A stretch of 64,000 bases of DNA from an uncultured Clostridia bacterium (lineage in GTDB: Bacteria; Bacillota; Clostridia; Oscillospirales; QAKW01), in contig CALWYZ010000013.1 of assembly GCA_944385895.1 (NCBI GenBank), positions 1-64,000 of the forward strand, read 5' to 3'. Shown piece by piece: positions 53,529 through 63,367 of this stretch (position 1 is the stretch's first letter; each line of letters starts with the position of its first letter). The translations under genes and the position numbers were made by a program. The notes below the pieces were generated by a model that worked only from the letters and a program-made list of their open reading frames with translations, did no database searches and was not told the DNA's origin.

Positions 53529-55417
53529 TTTTTATTCACCTGCCTTTTTCTGTTTTCGATTACGTTCTGTTTTGCAAGACGCATGTACTGTACAAGCGGA
53601 ATTTTGGCAGGACAGGTGAAAGAACAGCATCCGCATTCTATGCAGTCTGATGCGTTAAGCTTTTCACAGCTGTCAAAATCGCGAAGCTTTGTATACATTG
53701 CTATATAATTTGGCGTAAGATTCATCGGACAGGCGCTCACACATCCTCCGCAGCGGATACATGATGCATTCTCATCGTTTTGAGTTTCCTTATCGGTAAA
53801 GCACAAAAGCCCCGATGTACTTTTTATGACCGGTGCCTCCAGTGAATACTGGGATACACCCATCATGGGCCCGCCCATTATTATTTCCTTTGTATCCTCT
53901 TTAAGCCCGCATGCTTCAAGTACATTTGAAAAAGGAGTCCCAAGCCTTACGTTCAGATTGCGCGGATTTTCAACGCCGTCTCCGGCAACTGTAACAATAC
54001 GTCTCATCACAGGAACACCCGTAACTACCGCACGGTATACAGCGCAAACAGTGTCTACGTTGAAAATACAGCAGCCTACACTTGACGGCAATTTACCGGA
54101 AGGCACTTTTCTATTGCAAACTGCTTTTATAAGCTGTTTTTCGCCCCCCTGAGGATATTTTGCACGCAGCACAACAACACGGATGCCTGTTTTGTGTGTC
54201 GCTTTGTTCAATACCTTTATGGCTTTGGGCTTGTTCGATTCAATTCCTATGTATGCGTTTTTGAGACCGAATATCTGTCTTAGAATATTAATGCCCTCTA
54301 TAAGCTCATCTTTGTTTTCAAGAATAATACGGTTGTCGTTTGAAAGATACGGCTCACATTCCGATGCGTTTATTATAAGCATGTCAATATTGTCTTTTAA
54401 AGCCGACTGTATTTTTACGTGAGTAGGGAATGATGCTCCTCCCATTCCGGTTATACCGGCCTGGCGGATTATGGAAATAAGCTGTTCATTGGACAATTCT
54501 CTGTAATCTGTATGTGTAAGCTTGAGTGATTCGTGCGTTGAATCTTCAAAATCATTTTCAACATAAATTGCCTGACAGCTGTTAAGAGTCGGATGAGGGG
54601 CATAGTCGACTTTTAATACCTTGCCGGATACCGTAGCATGAATGGGCGCTGATACAAAAGCGTCTGTATCTGCTATTTTTTGTCCGATTTTTACAAGGTC
54701 ACCGGGCTTTACAAGACTCTGACAGGCGGCGCCGATATGCTGAGATAGAGGATAAATCATCACTTTTGCGGGCGCCAGGGTTTCTATCGGCATTGTTTGG
54801 GTAACTTTGTTATACGGCACATGTACTCCGCCTTTAAAGCGATGAGAGAGATCTGATTTAATGCGGTATTTTATATCGGAAAAATTAAAGCCTTTTTCCA
54901 AAGCAGACAAAACCAGAATAGCAGCACTAATCAAAGTATATATTATGAGAAAAACCGGAATGCGGAAAATAATGAGCAGCTTACGGTAAACGGCCTGACT
55001 GCCGAATTTATACATTGCAAGGTTTATATTGAAATACAGAACACACAGCACCAGAAAGACAACCGTCATTACAGCGGCTGCATATAGTATTGAGTTTTTG
55101 CCGTGCTGGCGATAGCTTTTATCGTGTGAGAAAAGCAGCAGAAACCCGAATAATATTCCGATTAGGGCAACATACAAAAGAATGACCATTATAAAAAGTA
55201 CGTTGGAGTATGATGAAAACTGCGGTATTTCGGCGGAAAAATAGTTTATTACCGAGCCGATATTTTTAATTATTGTAACAAGACTGCTGTTTTGTGTGCC
55301 TCCGTACCCTGTAATAGGGTTGCAAAAGGGTATAAAAGACATCACAAGCACTGCAAAAGATAAAAGCCGTATATAAAAGTACCTGCTTTTTATCTGTTCA
55401 AGCATTTTTGTTTTCAC
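53525..55417 (-). CDS. rnfC: RnfC with an extra N-terminal four-helix membrane domain
   Basis: Residues from about 194 form a standard RnfC: FKGGVHVPYNK, the NADH/FMN part with GMGGASFPTHVK near 329, NASECEPYL and GGPMMGVSQ, and two [4Fe-4S] motifs CIRCGGCVSACPMN and CIECGCCSFTCPAK near 570-615. Usual RnfC is about 440 aa and soluble. Here residues 1-190 add four predicted membrane helices (about 14-30, 72-96, 110-132, 147-172) in one unbroken frame. The GTG start at 55417 has GGAGG 7 nt upstream, so the extension is translated. It is the first rnf gene. Confidence 0.93.
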   Translation of the reverse strand: MKTKMLEQIKSRYFYIRLLSFAVLVMSFIPFCNPITGYGGTQNSSLVTIIKNIGSVINYFSAEIPQFSSYSNVLFIMVILLYVALIGILFGFLLLFSHDKSYRQHGKNSILYAAAVMTVVFLVLCVLYFNINLAMYKFGSQAVYRKLLIIFRIPVFLIIYTLISAAILVLSALEKGFNFSDIKYRIKSDLSHRFKGGVHVPYNKVTQTMPIETLAPAKVMIYPLSQHIGAACQSLVKPGDLVKIGQKIADTDAFVSAPIHATVSGKVLKVDYAPHPTLNSCQAIYVENDFEDSTHESLKLTHTDYRELSNEQLISIIRQAGITGMGGASFPTHVKIQSALKDNIDMLIINASECEPYLSNDNRIILENKDELIEGINILRQIFGLKNAYIGIESNKPKAIKVLNKATHKTGIRVVVLRAKYPQGGEKQLIKAVCNRKVPSGKLPSSVGCCIFNVDTVCAVYRAVVTGVPVMRRIVTVAGDGVENPRNLNVRLGTPFSNVLEACGLKEDTKEIIMGGPMMGVSQYSLEAPVIKSTSGLLCFTDKETQNDENASCIRCGGCVSACPMNLTPNYIAMYTKLRDFDSCEKLNASDCIECGCCSFTCPAKIPLVQYMRLAKQNVIENRKRQVNKN

Positions 55418-55465
55418 AGATTTGCCTCCGTATAAGTTATTGTCTCAAAAGCCGACATTTTTTAT

Positions 55466-55494
55466 ATTATAATATATAAAACAAGTAATTTCAA
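55466..55494 (-). promoter_or_regulatory. Promoter of the rnf operon
   Basis: On the minus strand TTGAAA (55489-55494), 17 bp, TATAAT (55466-55471), about 50 nt before the rnfC start. Confidence 0.75.
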
Positions 55495-55555
55495 CAGCAA
55501 TGAAACGAAAAGTATAAATATTGCAACAATATGCATAAAATCAGCATTTTATACA

Positions 55556-55586
55556 AATAAGCTTTACGGACTCCGTAAAGCTTATT
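55556..55586. terminator. Terminator after trmO
   Basis: A 14-bp perfect stem AATAAGCTTTACGG/CCGTAAAGCTTATT with ACT loop, just after the trmO stop on the minus strand. Confidence 0.8.
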
Positions 55587-55588
55587 TA

Positions 55589-56254
55589 TCATGTGATTTT
55601 TTTAATATCAAGCAGTGTAAGAATATTATCCTGTACCGAAAATTTAACTTCCGTGTCCCAAAATTTAAAACCGTAAATTCGGTTTTTGTCGTTATGATAA
55701 GCCGGTATAGGATTTTGCTCAAGAATTTTTATGAGAGTTTTTTGTTTATCGAAAGGAAGTATTTTGAGCAGTTTTTCATCTGTTTTAACGGTCAAGTTGT
55801 TTTTAAAGACCTCGTTGGCAAAACCGTCTGAGGCGTCCGGTCTGCAGTCGGTAAAAGACAGGTACGGCTTGATATCGTAAATGGGGGTGTTGTCCATGAG
55901 ATCTGCGCCATCCACAATAAGCGCGCCTTTTTCTATACAAACAAGCCGTACACAGCTGAGGCCCAGAGCATTGGGTCTGTAAGGTGATCTGGTGGCAAAT
56001 ACGCCTATTCTTTTATTGCCGCCCAGCCTTGGCGGACGGACTGTTGCGGACCATCTCTGCTTGCTTGATTGAGAAAATCCCCAAATCAGCCAGATATGCG
56101 AAAATCCTTCCAATCCGCGTACCGCTTCAGGAGTTGAATATTCTTTTTCAAAAACGATTTTACCAATATTGCCCTCTACCAGTCCGCTTTGTCGGGGTAT
56201 TGCAAATTTTGATGTAAAATCGTTTTTCATTCGTGCAATGACTTTAAGTTCCAT
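55589..56254 (-). CDS. trmO: tRNA m6t6A37 methyltransferase TrmO (TsaA/YaeB)
   Basis: The 221-aa protein has the TrmO beta-barrel motifs FAIPRQSGLVEGNIGKIVF, LEGFSHIWLIWGF near residue 48, RPPRLGGNKRIGVFATRSPYRPNALGLSCVRL near 73 and DGADLMDNTPIYDIKPYL near 114. It N6-methylates t6A37 of tRNA-Thr using SAM, downstream of the TsaB/TsaE pathway also encoded here. The start lies 3 nt after the stop of the big upstream gene, with no strong site of its own, so it is coupled. Confidence 0.93.
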   Translation of the reverse strand: MELKVIARMKNDFTSKFAIPRQSGLVEGNIGKIVFEKEYSTPEAVRGLEGFSHIWLIWGFSQSSKQRWSATVRPPRLGGNKRIGVFATRSPYRPNALGLSCVRLVCIEKGALIVDGADLMDNTPIYDIKPYLSFTDCRPDASDGFANEVFKNNLTVKTDEKLLKILPFDKQKTLIKILEQNPIPAYHNDKNRIYGFKFWDTEVKFSVQDNILTLLDIKKIT

Positions 56255-56257
56255 AGT

Positions 56258-59200
56258 TTAAAATTCCAGCTTTTGTCGTACATTTTCAGTGAAGTCTACC
56301 TGAGAGGTTTTTATGCTGCCGTTTTTTGCAACATGAAATGTTTGAATACCGTAACCGGATACAGTCAGGTCTGCAAAAATGTCGGTATCTTCACTGTCCG
56401 ACCAAACCGCTGTATCATTATGTACATATACTTTTTTCATAACTCCAAGGGGCAGGTGTATCTCATATGTATATTTACCTATTCTCAAAGCGGCGCGGCG
56501 TTGTTTTTGGGGAGTATTCCACCAATCTATTGCGGTAAAGTAGACATGAAAATCTCCGTTTTCCTGATCGTATACGGCAGCCTGAACGTCGGGACCGACA
56601 ACAGGCATAACATATTCGATCTCATTAATACTATCTGTGAGCTGTTCAAATGTTGATGTGTAAAGCTCCGATACAGCAGGGTTAGCGGGATAAAGTTTTG
56701 TATTAAGCAAGACTATTTTACCTTTTGAGACCTTCTTTTCAATCAACAGCGGATATTTGGAATCGGTCATTTTAAGGACAGTTGAATTTTCCGTGTTTAA
56801 ATTACAGGCAACCGGAATGCTTTTACCGTTAAAACTGTCGTCGGTAAATTCAATATCCCCGTCAAATCCTAAGGCGGAAAAAATCTCATGATTAATAAAG
56901 TGCAGATTATAACTTTCTATATCGGATCTGTTTGTAGTGTCAGTCAGATGTGCAAGCGACAGCATAAGCGTCGCACCGTTTTTGACACGTTCAAGAATAT
57001 TATCAAGATCCTGTGACTCAGCCTTGTTATATGCAAAAAATACAAGCAGCTTGTAGTCGCCTATTTCTTTCTCCACAGGTACAATATCAAAGCATCCGCG
57101 CGGATTGCCGGATACAAGTCCGAATGGCTTATCATCACAAAAATGCCTGAAGGCGGACCATGACCGGGTATCTATCGGAAAAAATGAGAGCTTCGGTATC
57201 TGCCATGAGCGTTCGGCGTCAAATGACGCATTAAATCTGTATTTTGACTGACCCCAGACGATATCGCCTCCGAAGCACGGATATCCGTCATATCTGCCGT
57301 GAAGTACAGCAACTCTTGCGCGGTAAACGCCGCTTCTTGTGTGTGATAATACATATCTGTTAAAATCCTGCTGAATTTTCAGGTGCTCTTTTGCGGCATG
57401 GGAAAAGCGATGGTGTGAGTAGAAACACTCCTCCATGTGCCAGAGACCTTCTTCTGTATTGATCTCATGAGCTCCTTGCATCCAGGTCGTATACAGTGCA
57501 AGGCGGTATCTTTGAAATCTTAGCGGGTCGTCATGCGGAGAACTTGACCATTGCAGCGCGTGATGAACGCCTATATGCTTGATATGGAATGCGCGTGCCG
57601 TACCTCTGAGTGCACACATTAGAAATTCTATTGGACTGTCCATGGTTTCGGCACCGATCCAATCATAGCCTGCCATACAGAAATATTTAAAGAGTATTGA
57701 CGGTCCGGTATGGCGTGTCGCATTAAATTTTATGGCTTTAAGACTGTTGATTATTGCTTTTGCCTGTATCTCCATATCCGCCGGCAGACTTGGGTCGTGA
57801 CAGAGCCAGTACCTTTTTCCGTCGTCAAACATATCTGAGGGATAGAAATAAGTGCCGGCATTATCCGGATTGTTTCTGCGCTGGCGCAGGGTATTGTCAA
57901 AAATCTGCTCGGTATCATAATAATCATTTATATTCCAAAAATCGTCAGGCCTCTCGTAAGTACCCCAATAGCAGTATGCTCCGTCTCGTTCGTGCAGCTG
58001 TCTGCCCAAAAATCCGCTGCTGTATTTGTCAGGTGCCGACAGTTGATCAAAAGACGGGTTGGCCGTGCAGCCCTGCGGTTCTCTGCCGTCTACCATATGC
58101 GAGTATTTGAGCCCAAGCCCGTTGAACAGTTTTGTCATCTCCTGCCAGGTGTCGTCGTGTACCCTGCGGCTTCCGCTCCATCTGTACACAGGACGTATGG
58201 TTATCAGATTTCCTATATTGTTTTGCATATACCATTTGATGTAATTTCGCATATCGGTTATATCCTGGTTTATATAAACCATATCGCCCGTACCTGTTAT
58301 TACGTCATCATCCTTACGCTCTATTACACGTTTTATTGTGCAGTTTTGTGTAAGCTGACCGTCGCTGAAAAAAATATCAAGATCGTTTTGTCCCTTGTCA
58401 CATATAAGCCGCAAAAACGCAAGCCCCGGCTCTTTGAAATCGAGCGGGGATACGGCTGTAACATTGCTGCTTGTGATAAGACTGCAAGGCTTTTTAATAT
58501 CTAGCAGCAGCGAAAACACCTTGCCCGCTGATACGATATCAGGGCAGGATACGATATTGAATGGCAAGGCGCTTTCAGATACTATCCCCAATTCATGGAG
58601 ACGATATGGCAGGGCGTCATGCCAGTCTGACGTCAGAGTGAATTCTATATGATTTTTACCGTTTTTAAGAGTGTTTTCAGGCAGTACTATCTCTTTTTCA
58701 GAGTATCTGTGACAGCGCTCAAAAAATTCGTTGTTGAAAATTGTTTTTCCGTTTATATCTATTTTCATGCGTGGCCATTCTGCACGCGACAGATTTACTC
58801 CCAGCCAGTTGAAAAAACGCTGATACATAGAGGTATCCGGCGCAAAGGGCGGAATGATATTATATCCGTTAGAGGACACAAGGCAAGGACATTCAAAAAC
58901 TATACTTCCTTCAAAATTTTCTCCCTCAAGTATATAACTCACATTTGCTGTTTTATCAGTAGGTATATTTATATCCATAGCAAACTGCCGCATAGAATAG
59001 CTTCCCTGCGGGAAATCAATAGTATAGACCTTGTCCGGCGGATTTTTTGTCTGGTTTTTCATAAGCCCGTCGCGCAGATATCTTATCTCAAAAGAGAGCC
59101 TTAAATAACCTGAGGGCCTGATTTTTATATTGTCAGCTTTTGCATTGACAGACAGCCGCCATGTATCGGTATATTGCTGTATTGCAATATATGCCGCAAC

Positions 59201-59488
59201 AGGCTTCCACAATAGTTTTCTGCAGCACATTATGGGATAATCGGCACCATCAAACTTCAGTCCCCATGCACTGTCCGTTCCCTTTACCAGCGCATCGGAA
59301 ATCCTTCTGTAAACAGCTGTTGAGCACAGTTCTGTTTTCCAGTAATAAAACATTTCCGTCTCGCCTGTAAAAAACAGACGGTATTGGCGATGTTGGTCTA
59401 CACTAAAGTCAAAATCATACGAGTATGTTCGCTGCGGAAATATCAATGGTCCGTGCTGCTGCTTGAAAAGCAATCTGTAATCTTCCAT
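56258..59488 (-). CDS. Large glycoside hydrolase-like protein, family not assigned
   Basis: The 1076-aa protein has beta-rich N-terminal parts (about 1-400; NGKTIFNNEFF and LPYRLHELGIV look like jelly-roll elements). A probable TIM barrel follows (about 400-760) with ITIRPVYRWSGSRRVHDDTW, WIGAETMDSPIEF, ALQWSSSPHDDPLRFQRYRLALYTTWMQGAHEINTEEG, then a Rossmann-like region (about 800-930) as in the trimerisation domain of family 42-type enzymes, and a beta C-terminus. Acidic residues in GAETMDS and EINTEEG are candidate catalytic residues. There is no signal peptide. A carbohydrate-active enzyme is likely; the substrate is unknown. GGAGG precedes the start. Confidence 0.6.
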   Translation of the reverse strand: MEDYRLLFKQQHGPLIFPQRTYSYDFDFSVDQHRQYRLFFTGETEMFYYWKTELCSTAVYRRISDALVKGTDSAWGLKFDGADYPIMCCRKLLWKPVAAYIAIQQYTDTWRLSVNAKADNIKIRPSGYLRLSFEIRYLRDGLMKNQTKNPPDKVYTIDFPQGSYSMRQFAMDINIPTDKTANVSYILEGENFEGSIVFECPCLVSSNGYNIIPPFAPDTSMYQRFFNWLGVNLSRAEWPRMKIDINGKTIFNNEFFERCHRYSEKEIVLPENTLKNGKNHIEFTLTSDWHDALPYRLHELGIVSESALPFNIVSCPDIVSAGKVFSLLLDIKKPCSLITSSNVTAVSPLDFKEPGLAFLRLICDKGQNDLDIFFSDGQLTQNCTIKRVIERKDDDVITGTGDMVYINQDITDMRNYIKWYMQNNIGNLITIRPVYRWSGSRRVHDDTWQEMTKLFNGLGLKYSHMVDGREPQGCTANPSFDQLSAPDKYSSGFLGRQLHERDGAYCYWGTYERPDDFWNINDYYDTEQIFDNTLRQRRNNPDNAGTYFYPSDMFDDGKRYWLCHDPSLPADMEIQAKAIINSLKAIKFNATRHTGPSILFKYFCMAGYDWIGAETMDSPIEFLMCALRGTARAFHIKHIGVHHALQWSSSPHDDPLRFQRYRLALYTTWMQGAHEINTEEGLWHMEECFYSHHRFSHAAKEHLKIQQDFNRYVLSHTRSGVYRARVAVLHGRYDGYPCFGGDIVWGQSKYRFNASFDAERSWQIPKLSFFPIDTRSWSAFRHFCDDKPFGLVSGNPRGCFDIVPVEKEIGDYKLLVFFAYNKAESQDLDNILERVKNGATLMLSLAHLTDTTNRSDIESYNLHFINHEIFSALGFDGDIEFTDDSFNGKSIPVACNLNTENSTVLKMTDSKYPLLIEKKVSKGKIVLLNTKLYPANPAVSELYTSTFEQLTDSINEIEYVMPVVGPDVQAAVYDQENGDFHVYFTAIDWWNTPQKQRRAALRIGKYTYEIHLPLGVMKKVYVHNDTAVWSDSEDTDIFADLTVSGYGIQTFHVAKNGSIKTSQVDFTENVRQKLEF

Positions 59489-59621
59489 AATTCAGTCCTC
59501 CGTATGTCATAATTCACGTATACATTTTGCTTGCATATGGGATATTATACAGTCGATTTTAAAAATTAGCACATAATAATGCGATGAGTGCGCAGGCAGT
59601 ATTGCTGATATTGATTATATA

Positions 59622-59663
59622 AAAAAGCCGAGCAATTATCAAGAGAAAACTGCTCGGCTTTTT
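59622..59663. terminator. Terminator of the surface-protein gene
   Basis: A 13-bp perfect stem AAAAAGCCGAGCA/TGCTCGGCTTTTT with a 16-nt loop after the minus-strand stop at 59688. The other part of 59489-59687 shows no gene. Confidence 0.9.
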
Positions 59664-59687
59664 GTTAAAGCAACAAATAATTATCTA

Positions 59688-61625
59688 TTAAAATTTTATT
59701 TTCTTATATACTGAAATAATTTTATCACGGAAAACAACAGAAATCAAAGCTGTCCCGGATATTGCCAGCAAGATAAACCATAGTGCTAAAGCGTTGTTAT
59801 CGCCGGTATCAGGTTCATTTTCTGATTTTTGGTCGTCTGAAGGATCTGTAGTTACATCATCTGAAACAGTATCATCTGACACGGTGTCATCGGGCTTATC
59901 CTGTGTATCCTCTTCCGGGGCTGCAGGTGTGTTGTCATCCGGATCAGTATTGCTGCCCGTAGCTGGAATTACCTCTGAGGCGGTTTTGTAACCGCAGACT
60001 GTGCACTGCTGGTGTCTGCTGCCCTGTTCGGTAGCTGTTGCCTCTTTGTCGATTATCCATTCGAAGCTATGTTCTGCATACTCGGATTTCTCGCCGCACT
60101 CACATTCTTTCCAGTGACCGTTTTCATCGTTTTTCCAATCGGTGCTAAAAGAGTGTGTATGAATTATCATATTGCCGTTTTCATCAGTCTCCAGATTTGC
60201 ATTTTCCGGATTGGTGATTACAGCGTCGCTTGCCTGGGGTGATTTGGCAACTGCAACAAATCCGTCAATATCACTTGAAATATCGGTGTCCTTACCGAAT
60301 TCTACGCTGACAAGGGTTCCCGCATTTGTGCTTTCCATAAAAATACCCAAAGCATTTTCGCCTGCAAATTCAACGACTGAGCTGTCTTCGAACTTGATTT
60401 TTGTTTCAACGGAAGCATTGTTCACTTTGTTGTCAATGTTCATTGAATACCATGAATTTTCACCAGTTATCATTCTGAGCTTGCCGCTTGATATGACAGA
60501 TGATCCGTTTACAACCAGCGGCGCACCGGTAAAGGCGTTTGTATGGTCAAGTACAAGATCACTCATGCAAAAATTTTCTGCTCCATAGACGTTCAGGACG
60601 TGTTTATTTGCATTTGTTGCAGTAAGTGTTCCGTTTTTAACAGTAACGTTTTTACCACTTACGTTTACAAGATGTTTATTATTGTCAAATGTACCGGTGA
60701 AATTTGCAGAAGCGGTTATTTCATGCCCGTTAAGATCAATAGTCACATCGCTTCTTGAAATATCAAGCATTTTGTCCACTTCTATATCTTCGGCAAGCTT
60801 TATAACTGTGCCTGGCTTTGTGTCGTCGCTGTACTGATAATCAGCATTAACAAGCTCGTTCCAGATAGCATCATTATCCACGATATATGTAACGTCTTTT
60901 ACCGTTCCGTAAACATTTCCCGTAATTGCAGGTCCGTAGCCTTCGCCCCACTCTGACCACATACTGTTAGTAAAATCCATAGTAAGATTGTTTACATTAA
61001 GAGTTCCGGTCTGAGCATAAGACGCGCTCACGTATGCGTAAAGGTAGACATTTTCGATTGAGGAGTTGCCTATATTCTTTTCAGAATCCAAAGGATTGAA
61101 GAAAACAGAGCCGCTGAAAACACGTCCGTCCTGAGAATCGGGATAAGCCAGCTGTTTGATTGTAGAATTTTTCAATACAAAATTCTTGCTCATGATCTCA
61201 ATAGCTTTATTCTGCTCTGACTTGCTTAAAATGTCTACGTTATCTATGGTAACATTGTCTCCCCATACGGATATAAAGTCCTGATGCTGCCATATCCCAT
61301 TGACGGTAACTACATCGCTTGTAATAACGGTACCATCCTCACCGATGATAGTAATATTATCTTCGTGAATAGGAAAATACCATCCGCCTTGGCCGTTATA
61401 AGCCCAGGAGGCGTATTTGTCAAGGTCTGACTGTGTCAGAGTATAGGTTCCGGCTTTCAGTTTCCATGTCTGTCCGGCCTGCTGAGCGGCAATTGCATCA
61501 GAAAGCTGCTCTGTATTGCTGATTTCAATTACGTTTTCAGAGTCCTGTGCGCTTACAGCAACAGTCATAATAGTAAGTGCCATCAAAACTGAAAGCAATA
61601 AAGCCAATAATCTTTTTTTTGTCAT
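59688..61625 (-). CDS. Secreted beta-helix surface protein with sortase-type anchor
   Basis: The 645-aa protein has a signal peptide (RLLALLLSVLMALTIMTVAVSAQ, cleavage near 26) and a right-handed beta-helix-like region (about 35-450) with repeated VTIDNVDIL, FVLKNSTIKQL and NVTVKNGTL strands. Then comes a cysteine module HWKECECGEKSEYAEHSFEW...CTVCGY common in clostridial surface proteins and an acidic Asp/Ser/Thr linker. The end has the anchor layout: EPDTGDN, a hydrophobic stretch (ALALWFILLAISGTALISVVF) and a basic tail. EPDTG is a variant of LPxTG. It probably binds or processes polysaccharide at the cell surface. Confidence 0.82.
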   Translation of the reverse strand: MTKKRLLALLLSVLMALTIMTVAVSAQDSENVIEISNTEQLSDAIAAQQAGQTWKLKAGTYTLTQSDLDKYASWAYNGQGGWYFPIHEDNITIIGEDGTVITSDVVTVNGIWQHQDFISVWGDNVTIDNVDILSKSEQNKAIEIMSKNFVLKNSTIKQLAYPDSQDGRVFSGSVFFNPLDSEKNIGNSSIENVYLYAYVSASYAQTGTLNVNNLTMDFTNSMWSEWGEGYGPAITGNVYGTVKDVTYIVDNDAIWNELVNADYQYSDDTKPGTVIKLAEDIEVDKMLDISRSDVTIDLNGHEITASANFTGTFDNNKHLVNVSGKNVTVKNGTLTATNANKHVLNVYGAENFCMSDLVLDHTNAFTGAPLVVNGSSVISSGKLRMITGENSWYSMNIDNKVNNASVETKIKFEDSSVVEFAGENALGIFMESTNAGTLVSVEFGKDTDISSDIDGFVAVAKSPQASDAVITNPENANLETDENGNMIIHTHSFSTDWKNDENGHWKECECGEKSEYAEHSFEWIIDKEATATEQGSRHQQCTVCGYKTASEVIPATGSNTDPDDNTPAAPEEDTQDKPDDTVSDDTVSDDVTTDPSDDQKSENEPDTGDNNALALWFILLAISGTALISVVFRDKIISVYKKIKF

Positions 61626-61775
61626 TTAAATTCATCTCTTTCTGTTTAAAATAGACTAATGCCATTGCAAAGTCTATCACTGATTCGTATATAAGTCAAT
61701 ATATATTCATATTTTACAATATTTTGGCACAAATGACGCATTTTACTTGATACACTTATTTCTTATTATATAAAC

Positions 61776-62558
61776 CTATAATTCTTTTACATATTGAGCT
61801 TGAATATAACCGCCATTAACAGGCAATGGCTTGTCCTTAACGTCTGATTTTACTACTCTTCCTTTTATGATTTCAAAGCGCTTGACGTTATTCCGGTAAA
61901 TACATTCATACCCGTAGAAAGCTCGCAGTATCGTGTCCGCATAATCCGCGTCCATATCAGAGGTAACAGTCCAGTCCTTTTCCTCCGGCATACGCCAGTA
62001 TTCTCCGCCTTCCTGTTTGAGTGCGTTTTTCAAAAGAGAGGGAAGCTGTGTTATAAGCTTGTGTACCATGCCGGGAATCCTGTCATATACCTTTTGCATA
62101 TAGCTCTCCAGCGTTTCGCCGGAAGAAATTAAAAACTTTTCCCGAAGTAGTATGTCTCCTGTGTCAAAATCCTCTGCCATTTTATGAATGGTTATGCCGC
62201 CAAATTCAAGCTTTTTTAAAATAATAACAGGCATCGGCCAAGCTCCGCGACCTAAAGGCAGAAAAGAAGGATGGAAATTCACCATTGGAATGTCAGAGCA
62301 TACGGGAGCCTTAAAATAATATGCTGCACACACAATAAGCTGACAGCCCATGTTTTTCAGCTCTTCAAGATCATATTTTGTGATCCTTTTAAGTGTGTAT
62401 GGAATATTTAAGGATTTTGCTGTTGAAATTGTTTTGATGTTAAATTCCGTTTTATTGTCTGTCGGACAGGTAAATATCTTTATTATTTCGCAGTTTTCTT
62501 TTATAAGTGCATCAAAAACGGGAAGTAGCAGGTCTATGCCAAGATAAGCTATCTTCAC
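61776..62558 (-). CDS. Formyltransferase-family protein (10-formyl-THF dependent type)
   Basis: The 260-aa protein has the formyltransferase core: VNFHPSFLPLGRGAWPMP near residue 93 (catalytic His; Asn of the catalytic triad) and MAEDFDTGDILLREKF near 126 (catalytic Asp). It is related to methionyl-tRNA and sugar-nucleotide formyltransferases. The C-terminus (KRFEIIKGRVV) resembles the small barrel of these enzymes. The acceptor is unknown; an N-formylated amino sugar or amino acid is likely. The start is GTG at 62558 with GAGGTGA upstream. A methyltransferase gene lies 107 bp upstream in the same direction. Confidence 0.82.
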   Translation of the reverse strand: MKIAYLGIDLLLPVFDALIKENCEIIKIFTCPTDNKTEFNIKTISTAKSLNIPYTLKRITKYDLEELKNMGCQLIVCAAYYFKAPVCSDIPMVNFHPSFLPLGRGAWPMPVIILKKLEFGGITIHKMAEDFDTGDILLREKFLISSGETLESYMQKVYDRIPGMVHKLITQLPSLLKNALKQEGGEYWRMPEEKDWTVTSDMDADYADTILRAFYGYECIYRNNVKRFEIIKGRVVKSDVKDKPLPVNGGYIQAQYVKEL

Positions 62559-62665
62559 TGTATCACCTCATTTATATCTGTTTGATTATTTTACCTCATG
62601 CCTGAATGATTATCAGTGCGTTTTAAGCGTTTTCCAGTAAAATTTAAATAATTCAAGCTGCATTG

Positions 62666-63367
62666 TCATTTTATCGCGCGTATAATCGGTGTGTGATCGT
62701 CATGTTCAAGAAATCCCACAAGAGTTACCTCTGAGAATCCGGCACTTTTAACAGCCTGAATTTCATGCTCCAGAGTCAGAGGCGTATCAAAATGTACAAA
62801 AACATCGTCCGGGATACCATCACGTTTTCGACGTCGCTGACACTCAGCAAACGCCAAATCTTCTATCTGCTGCGTCAGGGCTATATAATCACATTCAAGA
62901 TATATTCCGCCGGGTTTTAAGCAGCGGTGTATTTTTTTGAACAGCATTTGTTTTTTGCCGTACTCGAAGTGATGGAGAGTTTCAAATGATATAACCGCGT
63001 CAAAGCGTTTCTCTCCCATATCATAATTAAAGTAGTCCATGCAGATAAGCGACAGCTCTTTGCCGCTGTGCTTGCAGCGAAGTCTGTCAAGCATTTGCTT
63101 TGAAATATCTACACCAGTGACCTGAAGATCTGAGAATCTCTCAAAAATACAGTCAAGCTCAAGTCCTGTGCCGCAGCCTATATCAAGCAGACATTTGGTA
63201 TTATCAGGCAGCAGCTGAGCCATCCATTTGTAATGCTGAGACCACTGTGACATATGTTCCTCATAATTTTCAACGCGTTTATCAAAAAAACCGGCCATTG
63301 TTTCCAAAGGCTCATATCGTGTGTCGTCAAACCATTTTTTCAGTTGAGAGTATGCGTCGTTTTCCAT
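62666..63367 (-). CDS. Class I SAM-dependent methyltransferase
   Basis: The 233-aa protein has motif I CLLDIGCGTGLELDCIF near residue 60, the acidic motif VTGVDISKQML near 83, MGEKRFDAVISFETLHHFEYGKK near 117 and LKPGGIYLECDYI near 148. The target is not readable; small-molecule methylation is typical of this group. AAGGATT precedes the ATG. It may act in one pathway with the formyltransferase downstream, since both modify amino or hydroxyl groups. Confidence 0.85.
   Translation of the reverse strand: MENDAYSQLKKWFDDTRYEPLETMAGFFDKRVENYEEHMSQWSQHYKWMAQLLPDNTKCLLDIGCGTGLELDCIFERFSDLQVTGVDISKQMLDRLRCKHSGKELSLICMDYFNYDMGEKRFDAVISFETLHHFEYGKKQMLFKKIHRCLKPGGIYLECDYIALTQQIEDLAFAECQRRRKRDGIPDDVFVHFDTPLTLEHEIQAVKSAGFSEVTLVGFLEHDDHTPIIRAIK

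Noticed and set aside
57754..58504. Plus-strand frames within the large hydrolase gene
   Set aside because: They overlap a 1076-aa conserved-looking frame with a good ribosome binding site and have no family features.
61561..61625. Canonical LPxTG protein
   Set aside because: The surface protein ends in EPDTG, not LPxTG; it is annotated as a variant anchor only.
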